A DNA stretch of 64,000 nt from Frigoribacterium sp. PhB24. GTDB lineage: Bacteria > Actinomycetota > Actinomycetes > Actinomycetales > Microbacteriaceae. The stretch covers positions 496,001-560,000 of the forward strand of contig NZ_RKIC01000009.1 of assembly GCF_003755185.1 (NCBI RefSeq), in the 5' to 3' direction. The position numbers were made by a program, and so were the translations under genes. The notes beneath the pieces were generated by a model. It did no database searches and was not told the DNA's origin. It worked only from the letters and a program-made list of their open reading frames with translations. How positions within the stretch are numbered: position 1 is the first letter of the stretch; every line of letters begins with the position of its first letter. Positions 1-9,300 of the stretch are shown here, in pieces.

Positions 1-111
1 ATGGCGACGTTCTCGGTCGTCGTCTGGGTCGCCTTGTCGATCGCGGCACTCGCGTCGCCCCGTCGCACCACGCCGGAAGAGCGAGCTCATGGCGCGCCGG
101 GTACGGCCTGA
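1..111 (+). CDS. C-terminal fragment of a membrane protein (partial)
   Basis: The frame is open from the first base of the window and stops at 109-111, giving 36 residues. It reads as a hydrophobic stretch (SVVVWVALSIAALA) followed by a short charged tail (PRRTTPEERAHG), as expected for the last transmembrane helix and cytoplasmic tail of a transporter. The ATG at base 1 is probably an internal Met, with most of the gene outside the window. A major-facilitator C-terminus would look like this, but nothing visible fixes the family. It ends about 180 bp before the convergent GH5 gene. The gap 112-291 shows no convincing gene or hairpin. Confidence 0.35.
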   Translation: MATFSVVVWVALSIAALASPRRTTPEERAHGAPGTA

Positions 112-291
112 CGACGTCGACCTGCCGCCCAGCAGATCCGTCGACGACGACCCGTGGTCCGAGACGCGGAGGCGACAGACCGCCGAGTCTCGAGGACAAG
201 GGGCTCCAGGCCTACAGGCGCCCCGTCCTTCCACTCCGACTCGGCCTGGTCGACAACCCGCTGCCCACTGAGGGGCGCTTCGACCGTGTGG

Positions 292-3186
292 TCATGCTTC
301 TCCCCGCTCGACCACCGAGGTGGTCGTCGATGCGAGCCGACGTCGTCGTGCGGCTCGGAGTGCGACGGCACCGGCGAGAACCGATGCCAGGGCGGCCAGG
401 GCGAGCGCCGTGGTCGAGGCCGAGCCGGTGAAGGCGAGACCCGTGGAGGCGGTGGTGGCAGAGGCCGGGACGGTGCCGGTCCCGCTGACGGGCACCGCGC
501 CTCCTGCACCGGACCCCGGACCTGCGGCCGGTCCGTCACCGCCGCCGGGCGTTCCGGGCGCGCCCGGATCGACAGGCAGGACCGCGGCAGGGTCGACCGT
601 CGTGACGACGTCGTCCACGAGCAGCTCGCCTGCGCCGTCGCCGCCGAGGTAGAAGGCGAGCTGCGTCACGCTCGACGGGTCGAGGGCGGCGTCGCCCGCC
701 CAGGCGGGCGGCGCGAACGCGCTGAAGGGCACGTCGATCTGCTGCCAGCCCTCCCCCTCGACCGCGAGGGTGGTCTCGAAGTACGACCCTCCGGCCACGA
801 TCTGCACGGTGACGTCGACTCCGGCCGGGGCACGCAGCGAGAGCGAGAGGCCGGTGTAGCCCCACCAGTCCTGCGCCTCGGCGAGGGTGCGGACGACGCC
901 CGCGTAGCCGGGGCCGGCGAGGTCGTAGGCGAACTGCCCCGCCTGCGAGCCCGTGGACGGGTTCTCGCCGAGGGTCGGCGTGACGGCTCCCCCACCCGTG
1001 TTGCGCACGTAGGTGCTGGCGACGGCGGCGTCGTCGGCGTACTCCTCGAAGTCCTCCACCACGAGCGCCTCCGTCGGGAGCGGCCGCGTGGCGAAGGACG
1101 CCGTCGTGGGCACCGACGTCGTGGTGCCGACACCGTTCACGGCCTCGACCGACCACCGGTAGGTCGTGCCGGGCACGAGCGTGACGTCGGGCCGGTACGA
1201 CGTGCCGGTCAGACCGTCGGCCGAGGCCGCGACCGTGCCCTCGGGGTCCGTGAGCGCGAAGCGGTAGTAAGCGGCGTCCGCCGCGGCCGTCCACGCGAAG
1301 TCCGGTGTCGAGGTGGTGCCCGTCGTCTGGTCGAGGGGCGCCTGGAGCGAGAACGCCCCGGGCGCCGTGGTGGGGTCGACGGCCGCGGACCGCAGGGTGG
1401 CCCGCGTGAGGTGCGCGTCCCCGCTCAGCACGATGCGGACGTGGTCGCCGACGAGGCCGTCGGCCACGGCCGATCCATCGTCGGTGACGACCGTGGCGGC
1501 GGGCACCCAGCTACTGCCGTCCACGCTGGTCTCGACGCGGGCGGCGGCCGGCTCGTCGACCTGGAACTCGGCACGGGTGAGCCCGGCACGTTGCCAGGCC
1601 ACCGTGCCGGATGCACCGTCCGTCGCGATCACGGAGCCTCCGTCGGGGTCGGCCGCGACCGTCACGCCGTCGTGTGCGGACGAGAGGCGCCAGTCCTGCA
1701 CGGGGTCCACGAGCACGTCGCCACCGTCCGGGTGGACGACGTCGGACGCGGGTCCGGTCGTCCCCGTGCCGTCGAGCGCCCGCACCCGGTAGGAGGCGCC
1801 GGCCGGGGACTCGATGTCGGTGACGGTCCCGGCCGACGCGCCCAGCGCCTCCTCGGTGACGGTCGTCCACGGCTGGTCGGCGACCTGTCGCTCGACGACG
1901 TAGCCGGTGGCGCCTGCCGTCCCGCGCCAGGTGATGGTCGAGATGCCCTGGGCTCGCTGCACGCTCGTCACGAGCGGAGCCTCGAGAGGCAGTGCGGGCA
2001 ACACGACGCCGATGTCGCGGGCGTACTGGCGGATCGCCTCGGCCCGGGACTCTTCGGACGGCGTCCCTCCGGGCAGGTGGAAGGTGAAGCCGTCGTCGTG
2101 GGGCACGAGGCCGGCTCGGTCGTCGTGACCGAACAGCGACCAGGCGAACATCCCGGAGACGGCCTGGTCCTGGGCGAGCGGGCTCAACAGCGTGGGCGTC
2201 GCCGCCGTCGAGGCGTACTCGCCGGCGATGTAGACCTTCCCGGCGGCGGTGACGGTCGCGGCATCGGCTGAGACGCGGGCGGCCGTCGGCGGGTAGTAGT
2301 GGACGTCGACGATGTCGAGCGCGGTCGCCGCGAGGGTGTCGGGGTCGATGTCGAACCGTCGGCCGGCGGCGACGAGCTGCGACGGGGCCTGCCGCTTGAT
2401 GTGGGCGACCTGTTCGTCGATCCACGGGAGGGTCATGCCCTCGAGTTCGTTGCCGAGTTCCCAGGCCATGATGGTCGGGTCCTCGGCGTAGGGGACGCCG
2501 GTCAGCGCGTTGGTGCGCCCGACGACGTGGTCGACGTAGTCCTGGTAGGCGTCGATGGCCCTCGGGTCGGTGTAGAAGTCCGCGGACTCGAGGCCCAGGG
2601 GCGTCGTGAAGTCGCGGTGGCCGCCGTGGTAGTACTCCCACTCGTCGGTGAGCGGCAGGATCAGCCGGATGCCGAGCGATCCGGCGTACGCGACGGCGAA
2701 GTCGATCGTGGCGAAGGCGTCGTCGTCGTACTCGCCCAGGCTCGGCATCAGCGCCAGCGTGTTCGCGTCGTCCTGTGCCGTGGAGGTGCCCATGTGCGAG
2801 CGGACGACGGTGATGCCGGCGCGGTGGGCCGAGTCGAGGGTGTCCTTGATCCGGAAGAAAGTCGGGTAGTCGACCCCTCCGACGTTCTCGTCGAGGCCGA
2901 GCCAGTAGATGTTGGCCCCGCTGGCCCGGAAGGTCTCGCCCCCGAGTCGGAGGCGCGACGCGTCCCGGGTGACGAACTCGGTGTTCTGGGTCGTCCAGTC
3001 GGCGCGGGGCGCGGCGGACGCGGTCTCCGCCTGGTGTGGTGTCAGGGGTGCGAGCGAGCCGAGCAGGACGCCCGTGGCGACCACGGCGCACACTCGGATC
3101 GACCTCGTCCGTACCGGTCTCGGGGTCGTGCGGGACAGATGGTCGTGGTCGTGGTCGTGGTCGTTGGTAGCGGTCGGTGTCGTCAT
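292..3186 (-). CDS. Cell-wall-anchored GH5-type endo-beta-mannanase-like hydrolase
   Basis: Probable secreted, wall-anchored glycoside hydrolase of clan A (GH5, mannanase-like), 964 residues. The N-terminus has a His/Asp simple repeat (NDHDHDHDHLS), then an arginine-containing n-region, a hydrophobic helix and an Ala-rich cleavage region near residue 58. The barrel domain (about 62-400) has the expected acid/base Glu in ELGNELEG (Glu247) and the nucleophile Glu in IAGEYAS (Glu323). Fibronectin-like repeats and a probable carbohydrate-binding beta domain (about 405-890) follow. The C-terminus has LAFTG, a hydrophobic segment and an Arg-rich tail, the LAXTG signal used by class E sortases. The start has AAGGAG upstream. 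It is the last gene of the mannoside operon and would cut extracellular mannan to oligosaccharides for the importer. The substrate is inferred from the neighbouring GH2 enzyme. Confidence 0.82.
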   Translation of the reverse strand: MTTPTATNDHDHDHDHLSRTTPRPVRTRSIRVCAVVATGVLLGSLAPLTPHQAETASAAPRADWTTQNTEFVTRDASRLRLGGETFRASGANIYWLGLDENVGGVDYPTFFRIKDTLDSAHRAGITVVRSHMGTSTAQDDANTLALMPSLGEYDDDAFATIDFAVAYAGSLGIRLILPLTDEWEYYHGGHRDFTTPLGLESADFYTDPRAIDAYQDYVDHVVGRTNALTGVPYAEDPTIMAWELGNELEGMTLPWIDEQVAHIKRQAPSQLVAAGRRFDIDPDTLAATALDIVDVHYYPPTAARVSADAATVTAAGKVYIAGEYASTAATPTLLSPLAQDQAVSGMFAWSLFGHDDRAGLVPHDDGFTFHLPGGTPSEESRAEAIRQYARDIGVVLPALPLEAPLVTSVQRAQGISTITWRGTAGATGYVVERQVADQPWTTVTEEALGASAGTVTDIESPAGASYRVRALDGTGTTGPASDVVHPDGGDVLVDPVQDWRLSSAHDGVTVAADPDGGSVIATDGASGTVAWQRAGLTRAEFQVDEPAAARVETSVDGSSWVPAATVVTDDGSAVADGLVGDHVRIVLSGDAHLTRATLRSAAVDPTTAPGAFSLQAPLDQTTGTTSTPDFAWTAAADAAYYRFALTDPEGTVAASADGLTGTSYRPDVTLVPGTTYRWSVEAVNGVGTTTSVPTTASFATRPLPTEALVVEDFEEYADDAAVASTYVRNTGGGAVTPTLGENPSTGSQAGQFAYDLAGPGYAGVVRTLAEAQDWWGYTGLSLSLRAPAGVDVTVQIVAGGSYFETTLAVEGEGWQQIDVPFSAFAPPAWAGDAALDPSSVTQLAFYLGGDGAGELLVDDVVTTVDPAAVLPVDPGAPGTPGGGDGPAAGPGSGAGGAVPVSGTGTVPASATTASTGLAFTGSASTTALALAALASVLAGAVALRAARRRRLASTTTSVVERGEA

Positions 3187-3245
3187 CGGTGCTCAGGCTC
3201 CTTCGGCCGTGCGGTGATCAGGGCGCCCGGTCGGGCCGCCCGGTG

Positions 3246-3488
3246 TCAGGTGGTGCCGACCAGCCGCCGTGTGCCGACCGTGTTCGGGTCGACCATGTCG
3301 GGGCGGTGGACGAATGCGGCGGCTCCTAGCAAGGGAGCGGCGGCTCGGCGCAGATCGAAGCCGGCGAGGGCGGGCAGGTTCTTCGGGCTCACCGTGCCCG
3401 CGACGAGATCGACGGGGCCGGCCGACCCGATGCCGGCACCCGGCAGCTCGCCGCCGGCCGGGAGGGCGGCCAGGGCGAGCCTCGACAT
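3246..3488 (-). CDS. Small hypothetical protein in mannoside operon
   Basis: An 80-residue frame starts with ATG 2 nt after the stop of the beta-mannosidase gene (TGA-CG-ATG), spacing that suggests translational coupling. It is Ala/Gly/Leu-rich at the start and ends with VDPNTVGTRRLVGTT. I recognise no domain, signal peptide or catalytic motif. It could be a small operon protein, the remnant of a larger deleted gene (for example another glycosidase or sugar-processing enzyme), or chance. The spacing argues for coding; the absence of a recognisable family argues against high confidence. Confidence 0.35.
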   Translation of the reverse strand: MSRLALAALPAGGELPGAGIGSAGPVDLVAGTVSPKNLPALAGFDLRRAAAPLLGAAAFVHRPDMVDPNTVGTRRLVGTT

Positions 3489-3490
3489 CG

Positions 3491-5989
3491 TCAGGCCCAG
3501 TCGACGACGAGCTGGTTCGACGTGCGCAGCACGCTCGCCGAGGTCAGCTGGTCGGGGCTGAGGTCGGCCTCGGTGGTCACGCGGAACGTCACGGACTCCC
3601 CGGGCAGCAGGGTGACCATCATGTCGTCGACGACGGCGTGCACGTCGACCTTGTCGACGAGCAGCGTCACGTCGCGAGCCAAGGAGGCGCTGGTCACCAC
3701 GACGTCGTAGCCGCCGTCGACCGCGGTGACGGTCGTCGTCAGCTCGGCGGCGGTCAGGGCCGAGTCGCGCTGTTCGACCGGGAACCACAGTCCTCGCTCG
3801 GCGCCGACCGTGGCGACGATCAGCTCGCGGGCCGGGTCGCCGAAGGCGGTGATCTCGGCGGGGATCGCGACCGTGGTGGTGGTGCGGGCGTCGAGCACCA
3901 GGTCGACCGTCGCGGAGGCGAGCACCTCGCCCTCGTACGAGAGCCTTTGGAGGGCGACCTGCGCCTCCCACGCCTCGGGCGAGTCGTTCGAGACGGCGGC
4001 GACGAGGTCGTCTCCGCGCGGCTGGATCGTGACGAGGCGGTCGGCGTAGACGTGCTTGAGGGCGTAGAGCAGCGGCTTGGCGCGGCCGTAGCCGTCGACG
4101 GCGGCCCACGAGGTGACGGGCCAGCAGTCGTTCAGCTGCCAGACGATGGAGCCCATGGTGGTGGGGCTCCACGACCGCCAGTGCTCGATGGCGAAGGCGA
4201 CGGCGTTCGCCTGGTTCAGCGACATGGCCCAGTGCCAGTCCTCGGTGTCGTCGGGCAGCGGGAGGTGCGCGACGAGGCCGTCGGTCAGCTTGTCGTTGCC
4301 GTCGGTCGCCTTCTGGTGCCAGATCATGCCGGGCGACTCGGGCGTCAGGGGCGAGTCGGAGATCGACTGCTGGATGGTGGACCATGTCGCGGGGCCCTGC
4401 CAGCCGAACTCGGCGACGAAGCGGGGGACGGTGTCGCGGTAGTGCGGGTAGTCGACGCGGTTCCACAGCTCCCAGAGGTGCACCGAGCCGTGCTCGATCT
4501 CGTTCGCCGGGCGTTCGGGGTCGCCCGACCAGGGGCTGCCCGGCGTGTAGGACCGCTCGGGGTCGAGCTCGGCGACGAGGCGCGGCAGCAGGTCGAGGTA
4601 GTAGCCGAGGCCCCAGGTGCGACCCTGGAGGCGCTTCTCCCAGCCCCACTCCTCGAAGCCCCAGATGTTCTCGTTGTTGCCGTTCCAGAGCACGAGGCTC
4701 GGGTGGGACATCAGGCGCGTCACGTTGTCGCGGACCTCGGCCTCGACCTCGCTGCGGAGCGGTTCCTCCTCGGCGTAAGAGGCGCAGGCGAAGAGGAAGT
4801 CCTGCCAGGTCATGATGCCGCGTTCGTCGCACAGCTCGTAGAAGTCGTCGGACTCGTAGTAGCCGCCGCCCCAGACGCGCAGCAGGTTCATGTTCGCGAA
4901 CTCGGCCTGGTCGAGGCGGGCGGCGACACGGTCGCGGGTGACGCGGGTGACGAAAGCGTCGTCGGGGATCCAGTTCGCGCCCCTGGTCCAGACGGGCTGC
5001 CCGTTGACGACGACCCGGAAGCTGGTGCCCTCGGAGTCGGGCTCGAGCTCGACGACGACCGTGCGGAAGCCGATGCGAGTCGACCAGGCGGCGGCGGGCC
5101 GGTCGTCGACGACGAGGTCGACGGCGAGGTCGTAGAGGACGGCGTCGCCGTGGCCGCGGGGCCACCAGAGTGCCACGTCGGCGACGTCGAGGTCGACGAC
5201 GGCCTCGGTCGCCCCCGGGGCGACGTCGACGCCGGCCGTGGCTGCCTCGACTCCGTCTGGGCTCGTCACGGAGCCGGAGACGATCACCGCGGCGTCGGAG
5301 CCGGCCGCCCTCTCGAGCGTGACGTGGGCGCGGACGTGACCCGCGCCTCCGTCGGTCGTCACGACGGGGCGGACGCTCTCGACGCGGGCGCCCGACCAGG
5401 AGTGCAGGGTGACGGGCTTGACGATGCCCGAGGAGGCGGCGTCGAGGCCCCAGTCCCAGCCGAAGTTGCAGGCCGCCTTGCGGATGGCGTTGAAGGGGTG
5501 GAAGTAGGTGTGCGGCCGGTAGCCGATGTCGAGGCTGGCCTGGTCGGCGTAGGCGACGGGCGAGGCGAAGTGGACGACGAGGTCGTTGTCGCCGTCGACG
5601 AGCGCCCCGTCGGCCGGGAGGCGGTAGGTGCGGTGCTGGTTGACGGTGCGTGCCAGCTCGGTGCCGTTGAGGGTGACCGTGGCGACGGTGTCGAGGCCCT
5701 CGAAGACGAGGTCGTGGCGGTCGTGGCCGTCGGGGCTCCACGCGAACGTGGTGCGGTACTCCCAGTCGCTCTCGCCGATCCAGGTGACCTTCTGCTCGTT
5801 CCGATCGAGGTAGGGGTCGGGGATGAGGCCGGCGGCGAGGAGGTCGGTGTGGACGAGGCCGGGCACCGTCGCGGGGACGCTCGCGGCGACGATCTCGGCG
5901 GGCACCGGACCGCGGGTCGAGCGGACGGACCAGCCGTCGTGCAGCGGGCGGCGGGTCTCGGTGGCGGTGGTGGGGAGGATGGTGGTCAC
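3491..5989 (-). CDS. Beta-mannosidase, glycoside hydrolase family 2
   Basis: Cytoplasmic exo-beta-mannosidase that releases mannose from imported manno-oligosaccharides; 832 residues, the usual size for GH2 beta-mannosidases, with no signal peptide. The N-terminal jelly-roll domain opens with PLHDGWSVRS; an immunoglobulin-like domain precedes a TIM barrel. The acid/base Glu is in WNGNNENIW (Glu440) and the nucleophile Glu in FVAEFGWQG (Glu527), both typical of the family. The GTG start at 5989 overlaps the TGA of the upstream permease as GTGA, so the two are translationally coupled. Its position between the CUT1 permeases and the GH5 gene supports a mannan/mannobiose role. A specificity for other beta-mannosides, such as N-glycan cores, cannot be excluded. 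Confidence 0.88.
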   Translation of the reverse strand: MTTILPTTATETRRPLHDGWSVRSTRGPVPAEIVAASVPATVPGLVHTDLLAAGLIPDPYLDRNEQKVTWIGESDWEYRTTFAWSPDGHDRHDLVFEGLDTVATVTLNGTELARTVNQHRTYRLPADGALVDGDNDLVVHFASPVAYADQASLDIGYRPHTYFHPFNAIRKAACNFGWDWGLDAASSGIVKPVTLHSWSGARVESVRPVVTTDGGAGHVRAHVTLERAAGSDAAVIVSGSVTSPDGVEAATAGVDVAPGATEAVVDLDVADVALWWPRGHGDAVLYDLAVDLVVDDRPAAAWSTRIGFRTVVVELEPDSEGTSFRVVVNGQPVWTRGANWIPDDAFVTRVTRDRVAARLDQAEFANMNLLRVWGGGYYESDDFYELCDERGIMTWQDFLFACASYAEEEPLRSEVEAEVRDNVTRLMSHPSLVLWNGNNENIWGFEEWGWEKRLQGRTWGLGYYLDLLPRLVAELDPERSYTPGSPWSGDPERPANEIEHGSVHLWELWNRVDYPHYRDTVPRFVAEFGWQGPATWSTIQQSISDSPLTPESPGMIWHQKATDGNDKLTDGLVAHLPLPDDTEDWHWAMSLNQANAVAFAIEHWRSWSPTTMGSIVWQLNDCWPVTSWAAVDGYGRAKPLLYALKHVYADRLVTIQPRGDDLVAAVSNDSPEAWEAQVALQRLSYEGEVLASATVDLVLDARTTTTVAIPAEITAFGDPARELIVATVGAERGLWFPVEQRDSALTAAELTTTVTAVDGGYDVVVTSASLARDVTLLVDKVDVHAVVDDMMVTLLPGESVTFRVTTEADLSPDQLTSASVLRTSNQLVVDWA

Positions 5990-6843
5990 TTGGTGGCTCC
6001 TGCCGTGAGGCCGTTGTAGATGTATCGCTGGAGGAAGAGGAAGGCGATGAGGGTGGGGACGATCACGAGCAGCGTCCCGGCCGCGATGACCTCCCATTGC
6101 GCGCCGAAGGGGCCCATGAAGCGGAATAGCGAGGTCGAGATGACGCCGAGGTCCTGCGAGGGCATGTAGAGGAACGGGATGTAGAACTCGTTGTAGACCG
6201 CGATGCCCTTGATGATCACCACCGTCGCGATCGCCGGCTTGAGCAGCGGCAGGACGATCCGCCAGTAGACGGTGAAGCGGCTCGCGCCGTCGAGCATCGC
6301 GGCCTCGTCGAGCGAGACGGGGATCGACTGCATGAACTGCAGGAAGATGTAGATCGCGACGATGTCGGTCCCCATGAAGAGGAGGATCGCCGCGCCCCGG
6401 GTGTTGAAGAGGTCGAGGGCGCTGATCACCTGGAAGGTCGCGACCTGCGTCGTGACCGACGGCACGAGGGTCGCGAGCAGGAACCCCCCGAGCACGAGCT
6501 TCCGGCCGCGGAAGCGGAACCGGTCGATGGCGTAGGCGGCCATCGTGCCGATCAGGATGGTCCCGACGACGGACACGACGAGGATGATCCCCGTGTTGAC
6601 GAAGCCCGTCAGCATGCCGCCCTGGGTGAAGGCGGTGACGAAGTTGTCGAGGTTGAGCCAGTTGCCGGGCGGGGTGAGCGGGGTCGTGGTCCGGTACTCC
6701 TCGTCCGTCTTGAACGCGAGCATGACGATGGTGACGAGCGGGACGAGGGCCGCGAGGCACGCGAGCACGAGGCTGACGTACTTCACGGTCGTCCCGGTGC
6801 GGGCGAGCGTGCGCGAACGGTTCAGCGACGCGGTGGTGGTCAC
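5986..6843 (-). CDS. Carbohydrate ABC transporter permease, MalG/CUT1 type
   Basis: Second inner-membrane permease of the sugar importer, 285 residues with about six transmembrane helices. The EAA loop that contacts the ATPase reads EAAMLDGASRFTVYWRIVLP, the classic CUT1 form. It starts with GTG at 6843, overlapping the TGA of the partner permease (GTGA), and its own stop overlaps the beta-mannosidase start in the same way. No ATPase gene is present in the locus. As is common in actinobacteria, a shared MsiK-type ATPase encoded elsewhere probably energises this importer. Confidence 0.9.
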   Translation of the reverse strand: MTTTASLNRSRTLARTGTTVKYVSLVLACLAALVPLVTIVMLAFKTDEEYRTTTPLTPPGNWLNLDNFVTAFTQGGMLTGFVNTGIILVVSVVGTILIGTMAAYAIDRFRFRGRKLVLGGFLLATLVPSVTTQVATFQVISALDLFNTRGAAILLFMGTDIVAIYIFLQFMQSIPVSLDEAAMLDGASRFTVYWRIVLPLLKPAIATVVIIKGIAVYNEFYIPFLYMPSQDLGVISTSLFRFMGPFGAQWEVIAAGTLLVIVPTLIAFLFLQRYIYNGLTAGATK

Positions 6844-7808
6844 GAGGCGTCCTCCTTCTTCTCGTCGGGGAACAGCAGCCGCTGCACCGCCGTGATGACG
6901 AGCACGATGACGAGCAGGACCACGGCCATGGCGGAGGCGAGGCCCACCTTGGAGAAGCGGAACGCGGTGTCGACGGTCTGGATGACGAACGTCTCCGACC
7001 CGTTGGCGCCTCCGGTCATGATGTACGGCATCTCGAACGCCGAGAGGGCACCGGCGATCGCGAGGATGAACGACAGGCCGAGGATTCGCCGGATGCTGGG
7101 CACGATGATGTAGAGGAACTTGTGCCACGACGTCGCGCCGTCGAGGTCGGCCGCCTCGTACTGCTCGGACGGGACCGACTGGATCGCGCCCAGGAAGAGC
7201 ACGAAGTTCAGGCCCATGTAGCGCCAGACGCTCGTCGCGGCGAGCGAGGTGTTGACGACGCCGGGGTCGCCGAGCCACTGCGGGGTGTTCTCGACGCCGA
7301 CGAGGGCGGCGAGGGCGTCGAGGGTGCCGCCGGGGCGGAAGAAGTAGAGGAAGACGAGGCCGATCGCGACCCCGTTGATGAGGTACGGGAAGAAGATGAT
7401 GCCCTTGAACAGGTTCGAGAAGCGGGTCTTGAAGCTGAGGAGGGTCGCGAAGTACAGGGCCAGGACGAGCTGGGCGATGGCGCCGGCCAGGTAGAAGAGG
7501 CTGACGAAGAAGACCTGGAAGATCTCGGGCCGGGTGAAGATCTCGACGAAGTTCTCGGGGCCGACGAACTCCTTGACCGGCGACAGGCCGTCCCAGTCGG
7601 TGACGCTGTACCAGAGCAGGTTCGCGACCGGCACGTAGGTCAGGACGATGAGGAACGCCAGCGGCACGACGAGGAAGAGCCACGGGGTGACGCGCAGGCC
7701 GCGACGGCCCACGCGCCCGGCCGGGCCGGCGCCGGGGCGGGTGCCCCGGCGCCGGCCGTCGTCGGTGACGGTCGCCGCGACCTCGGGAGGCGAGGCGAGC
7801 TGGGTCAT
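6840..7808 (-). CDS. Carbohydrate ABC transporter permease, MalF/CUT1 type
   Basis: First permease of the sugar importer, 322 residues. A cytoplasmic Gly/Arg-rich N-terminal stretch (about 1-38) precedes the first helix (TPWLFLVVPLAFLIVLTYV), and about six helices follow. The EAA loop is EAADLDGATSWHKFLYIIVP. The ATG start overlaps the TGA of the binding-protein gene (ATGA), so synthesis of binding protein and permease is coupled. With the second permease it would form the heterodimeric channel for oligosaccharides delivered by the lipoprotein. The substrate is inferred from the adjoining glycosidases. Confidence 0.9.
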   Translation of the reverse strand: MTQLASPPEVAATVTDDGRRRGTRPGAGPAGRVGRRGLRVTPWLFLVVPLAFLIVLTYVPVANLLWYSVTDWDGLSPVKEFVGPENFVEIFTRPEIFQVFFVSLFYLAGAIAQLVLALYFATLLSFKTRFSNLFKGIIFFPYLINGVAIGLVFLYFFRPGGTLDALAALVGVENTPQWLGDPGVVNTSLAATSVWRYMGLNFVLFLGAIQSVPSEQYEAADLDGATSWHKFLYIIVPSIRRILGLSFILAIAGALSAFEMPYIMTGGANGSETFVIQTVDTAFRFSKVGLASAMAVVLLVIVLVITAVQRLLFPDEKKEDAS

Positions 7809-9100
7809 TCGGAGACCTTCTCCTGCGCTGCGGCCCAGCGGTCGTTGAGGTCGGAGAAGAACGAGTCCTCGTCGCCGTCGGCGGCGCCACGGGCGGTGTC
7901 GATCAACTTCTGGCGGTAGGCGTTGCCGAAGATGTCGATCTCCGCCTCGTTGGCGATGTCCGTGAGCAGCGCCTCCTTGCCGACAGGGTCCGGGGCCAGC
8001 TCGAGGTACTGGACGTCGAGGGCAGTGAAGTCCGAGAGGGTGTCGGGCTCGGGGTCGCTCATGACGGGGCTGATGGCTCCCTGGCTCTCGGCGTAGCCGG
8101 ACTCGTTCGTGAACCACTCGACCCAGGCCTTCGCGGTCGCCTTGTTGTCGCTGTTCTTGCTGACGCCGAGGACCTTGTCGCTGGCCGTCACCGAGGTGAA
8201 CCGGCCGTCCACCTGCCAGGGCATCGGCCAGAAGCCGATGTCGTCGCGGGAGGCGCCAGCGGCCTCGGCGGCGTCCTGCATCTGGCTGACGGCCCAGGAG
8301 CCGAGGACCATCGAGCCGATCTTGCCCTGAGCGAGGAGGTTCTTGGACTCCTCCCAGTTGGTCGTGGTCGGGTCGGCTTCGCTGAGGCCGGCCTCGACGG
8401 TCTGGAAGAGCAGGTCGTCGATCTTGTACTGGTCGGTGCCCTCGGTCCAGGGCGCGTCGTCCTCGGCCATCTCCATGCGGACGTCAGGGCCCTGGGTGGC
8501 ACCGAGGTTGCCCTCGATGGTCGCCAGCGGCCAGCCGTCGGCGTAGTTCGTGTAGTAGGGGTCGGCGTCGGTCTTGTCGCGGATCGCCTGCAGGTCGGTG
8601 AGGTACTCCTCCTGCGTGGTCGGGGCCTCGGTGACGCCCGCGTCGGCCCAGACCTTCTTGTTGACGACCATGCCCATGGCCGAGCCGAAGGTCGAGATGC
8701 CGTAGACCTGTCCGTCGTAGGCGCCCGCGTCGACGAAGCGGTACTTCTCGCTCATCTCGTCGACCGTGCCGAGGGGCTCGAAGAAGCTCGCGTACTGGTC
8801 CTTCGTGACGTTCGAGCTGGGGATGAGCAGCGCGTCGCCGTAGTCCTTCGAGTTCAGGCGGATCTTGACGTCGCCCTCGTAGTCGGTCAGCGCCTCGAAG
8901 GTCACGCTCGTGCCCGGGTACTTGTCCTCGAACGTCTTCGCGTAGTCGGCGAAGGTCGTGTCGACGAGGTCGGTGCGGTTGGTGAGCACGGTGATCTCAC
9001 CCGAGGGATCGCCGTCGTCGTTGGACGCCGACGAGCAGCCGCTGAGACCGATCGCGGTCAGCGAGACCATCGCCATGCCCATGAGTGCTGTCTTCTTCAT
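7805..9100 (-). CDS. Sugar-binding lipoprotein of CUT1 ABC importer
   Basis: Extracellular solute-binding protein (family 1, MalE-like), 431 residues. A type II signal peptide ends in the lipobox LSGC, with the lipidated Cys22. Family features include ITVLTNRTDLVDTTFADYAKTF near the start and a GSWAVSQM-type segment in the second lobe. It is the first gene of the operon that continues with two permeases, the beta-mannosidase and the GH5 enzyme. AAGGAG lies about 10 nt before the ATG. The 200 bp upstream (9101-9300) should hold the operon promoter. The likely ligand is a manno-oligosaccharide, inferred from context only. Confidence 0.9.
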   Translation of the reverse strand: MKKTALMGMAMVSLTAIGLSGCSSASNDDGDPSGEITVLTNRTDLVDTTFADYAKTFEDKYPGTSVTFEALTDYEGDVKIRLNSKDYGDALLIPSSNVTKDQYASFFEPLGTVDEMSEKYRFVDAGAYDGQVYGISTFGSAMGMVVNKKVWADAGVTEAPTTQEEYLTDLQAIRDKTDADPYYTNYADGWPLATIEGNLGATQGPDVRMEMAEDDAPWTEGTDQYKIDDLLFQTVEAGLSEADPTTTNWEESKNLLAQGKIGSMVLGSWAVSQMQDAAEAAGASRDDIGFWPMPWQVDGRFTSVTASDKVLGVSKNSDNKATAKAWVEWFTNESGYAESQGAISPVMSDPEPDTLSDFTALDVQYLELAPDPVGKEALLTDIANEAEIDIFGNAYRQKLIDTARGAADGDEDSFFSDLNDRWAAAQEKVSE

Positions 9101-9300
9101 GCGTGCGAACTCCTTCGTTCGTGGGTGCCGGCGAGGTGCCTCGGCCGTTCCGTCCGACCGGTCTCGGCGGGTGCGAGCTGGTCAGGTGCCTCAGCTTCGC
9201 CCGCCACACCAAGTCGTGTCAAGACTTTGATTATTAATTTATGCACTGCCGACTGACAAAGATCGACGAAGGGAACGACAAGACGCTCGTCCTCGAGACG
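9101..9300 (-). promoter_or_regulatory. Promoter/operator region of mannoside operon
   Basis: Intergenic stretch between the LacI-like gene and the binding-protein gene. It has an unusually AT-rich core near 9226-9245 (GATTATTAATTTATG) in otherwise GC-rich DNA, a TTGACA-like box on the minus strand near 9216-9221, and an imperfect palindrome AAGTC-N7-GACTT at 9212-9228. These would suit a regulated promoter bound by the neighbouring ROK protein. The assignment is inference from position and symmetry. Confidence 0.4.

Noticed and set aside
3138-3168. His-Asp simple repeat at the GH5 N-terminus as a metal-binding site
   Set aside because: It lies before the signal peptide hydrophobic core and would be removed or remain cytoplasmic; it is a hexamer microsatellite (GTGGTC units) rather than a folded site.
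3269-6019. 916-codon open frame on the plus strand
   Set aside because: Exactly antisense to the beta-mannosidase, with Asp/Val/Gly/Arg-rich composition and no motif. High GC at third positions leaves the opposite strand open.
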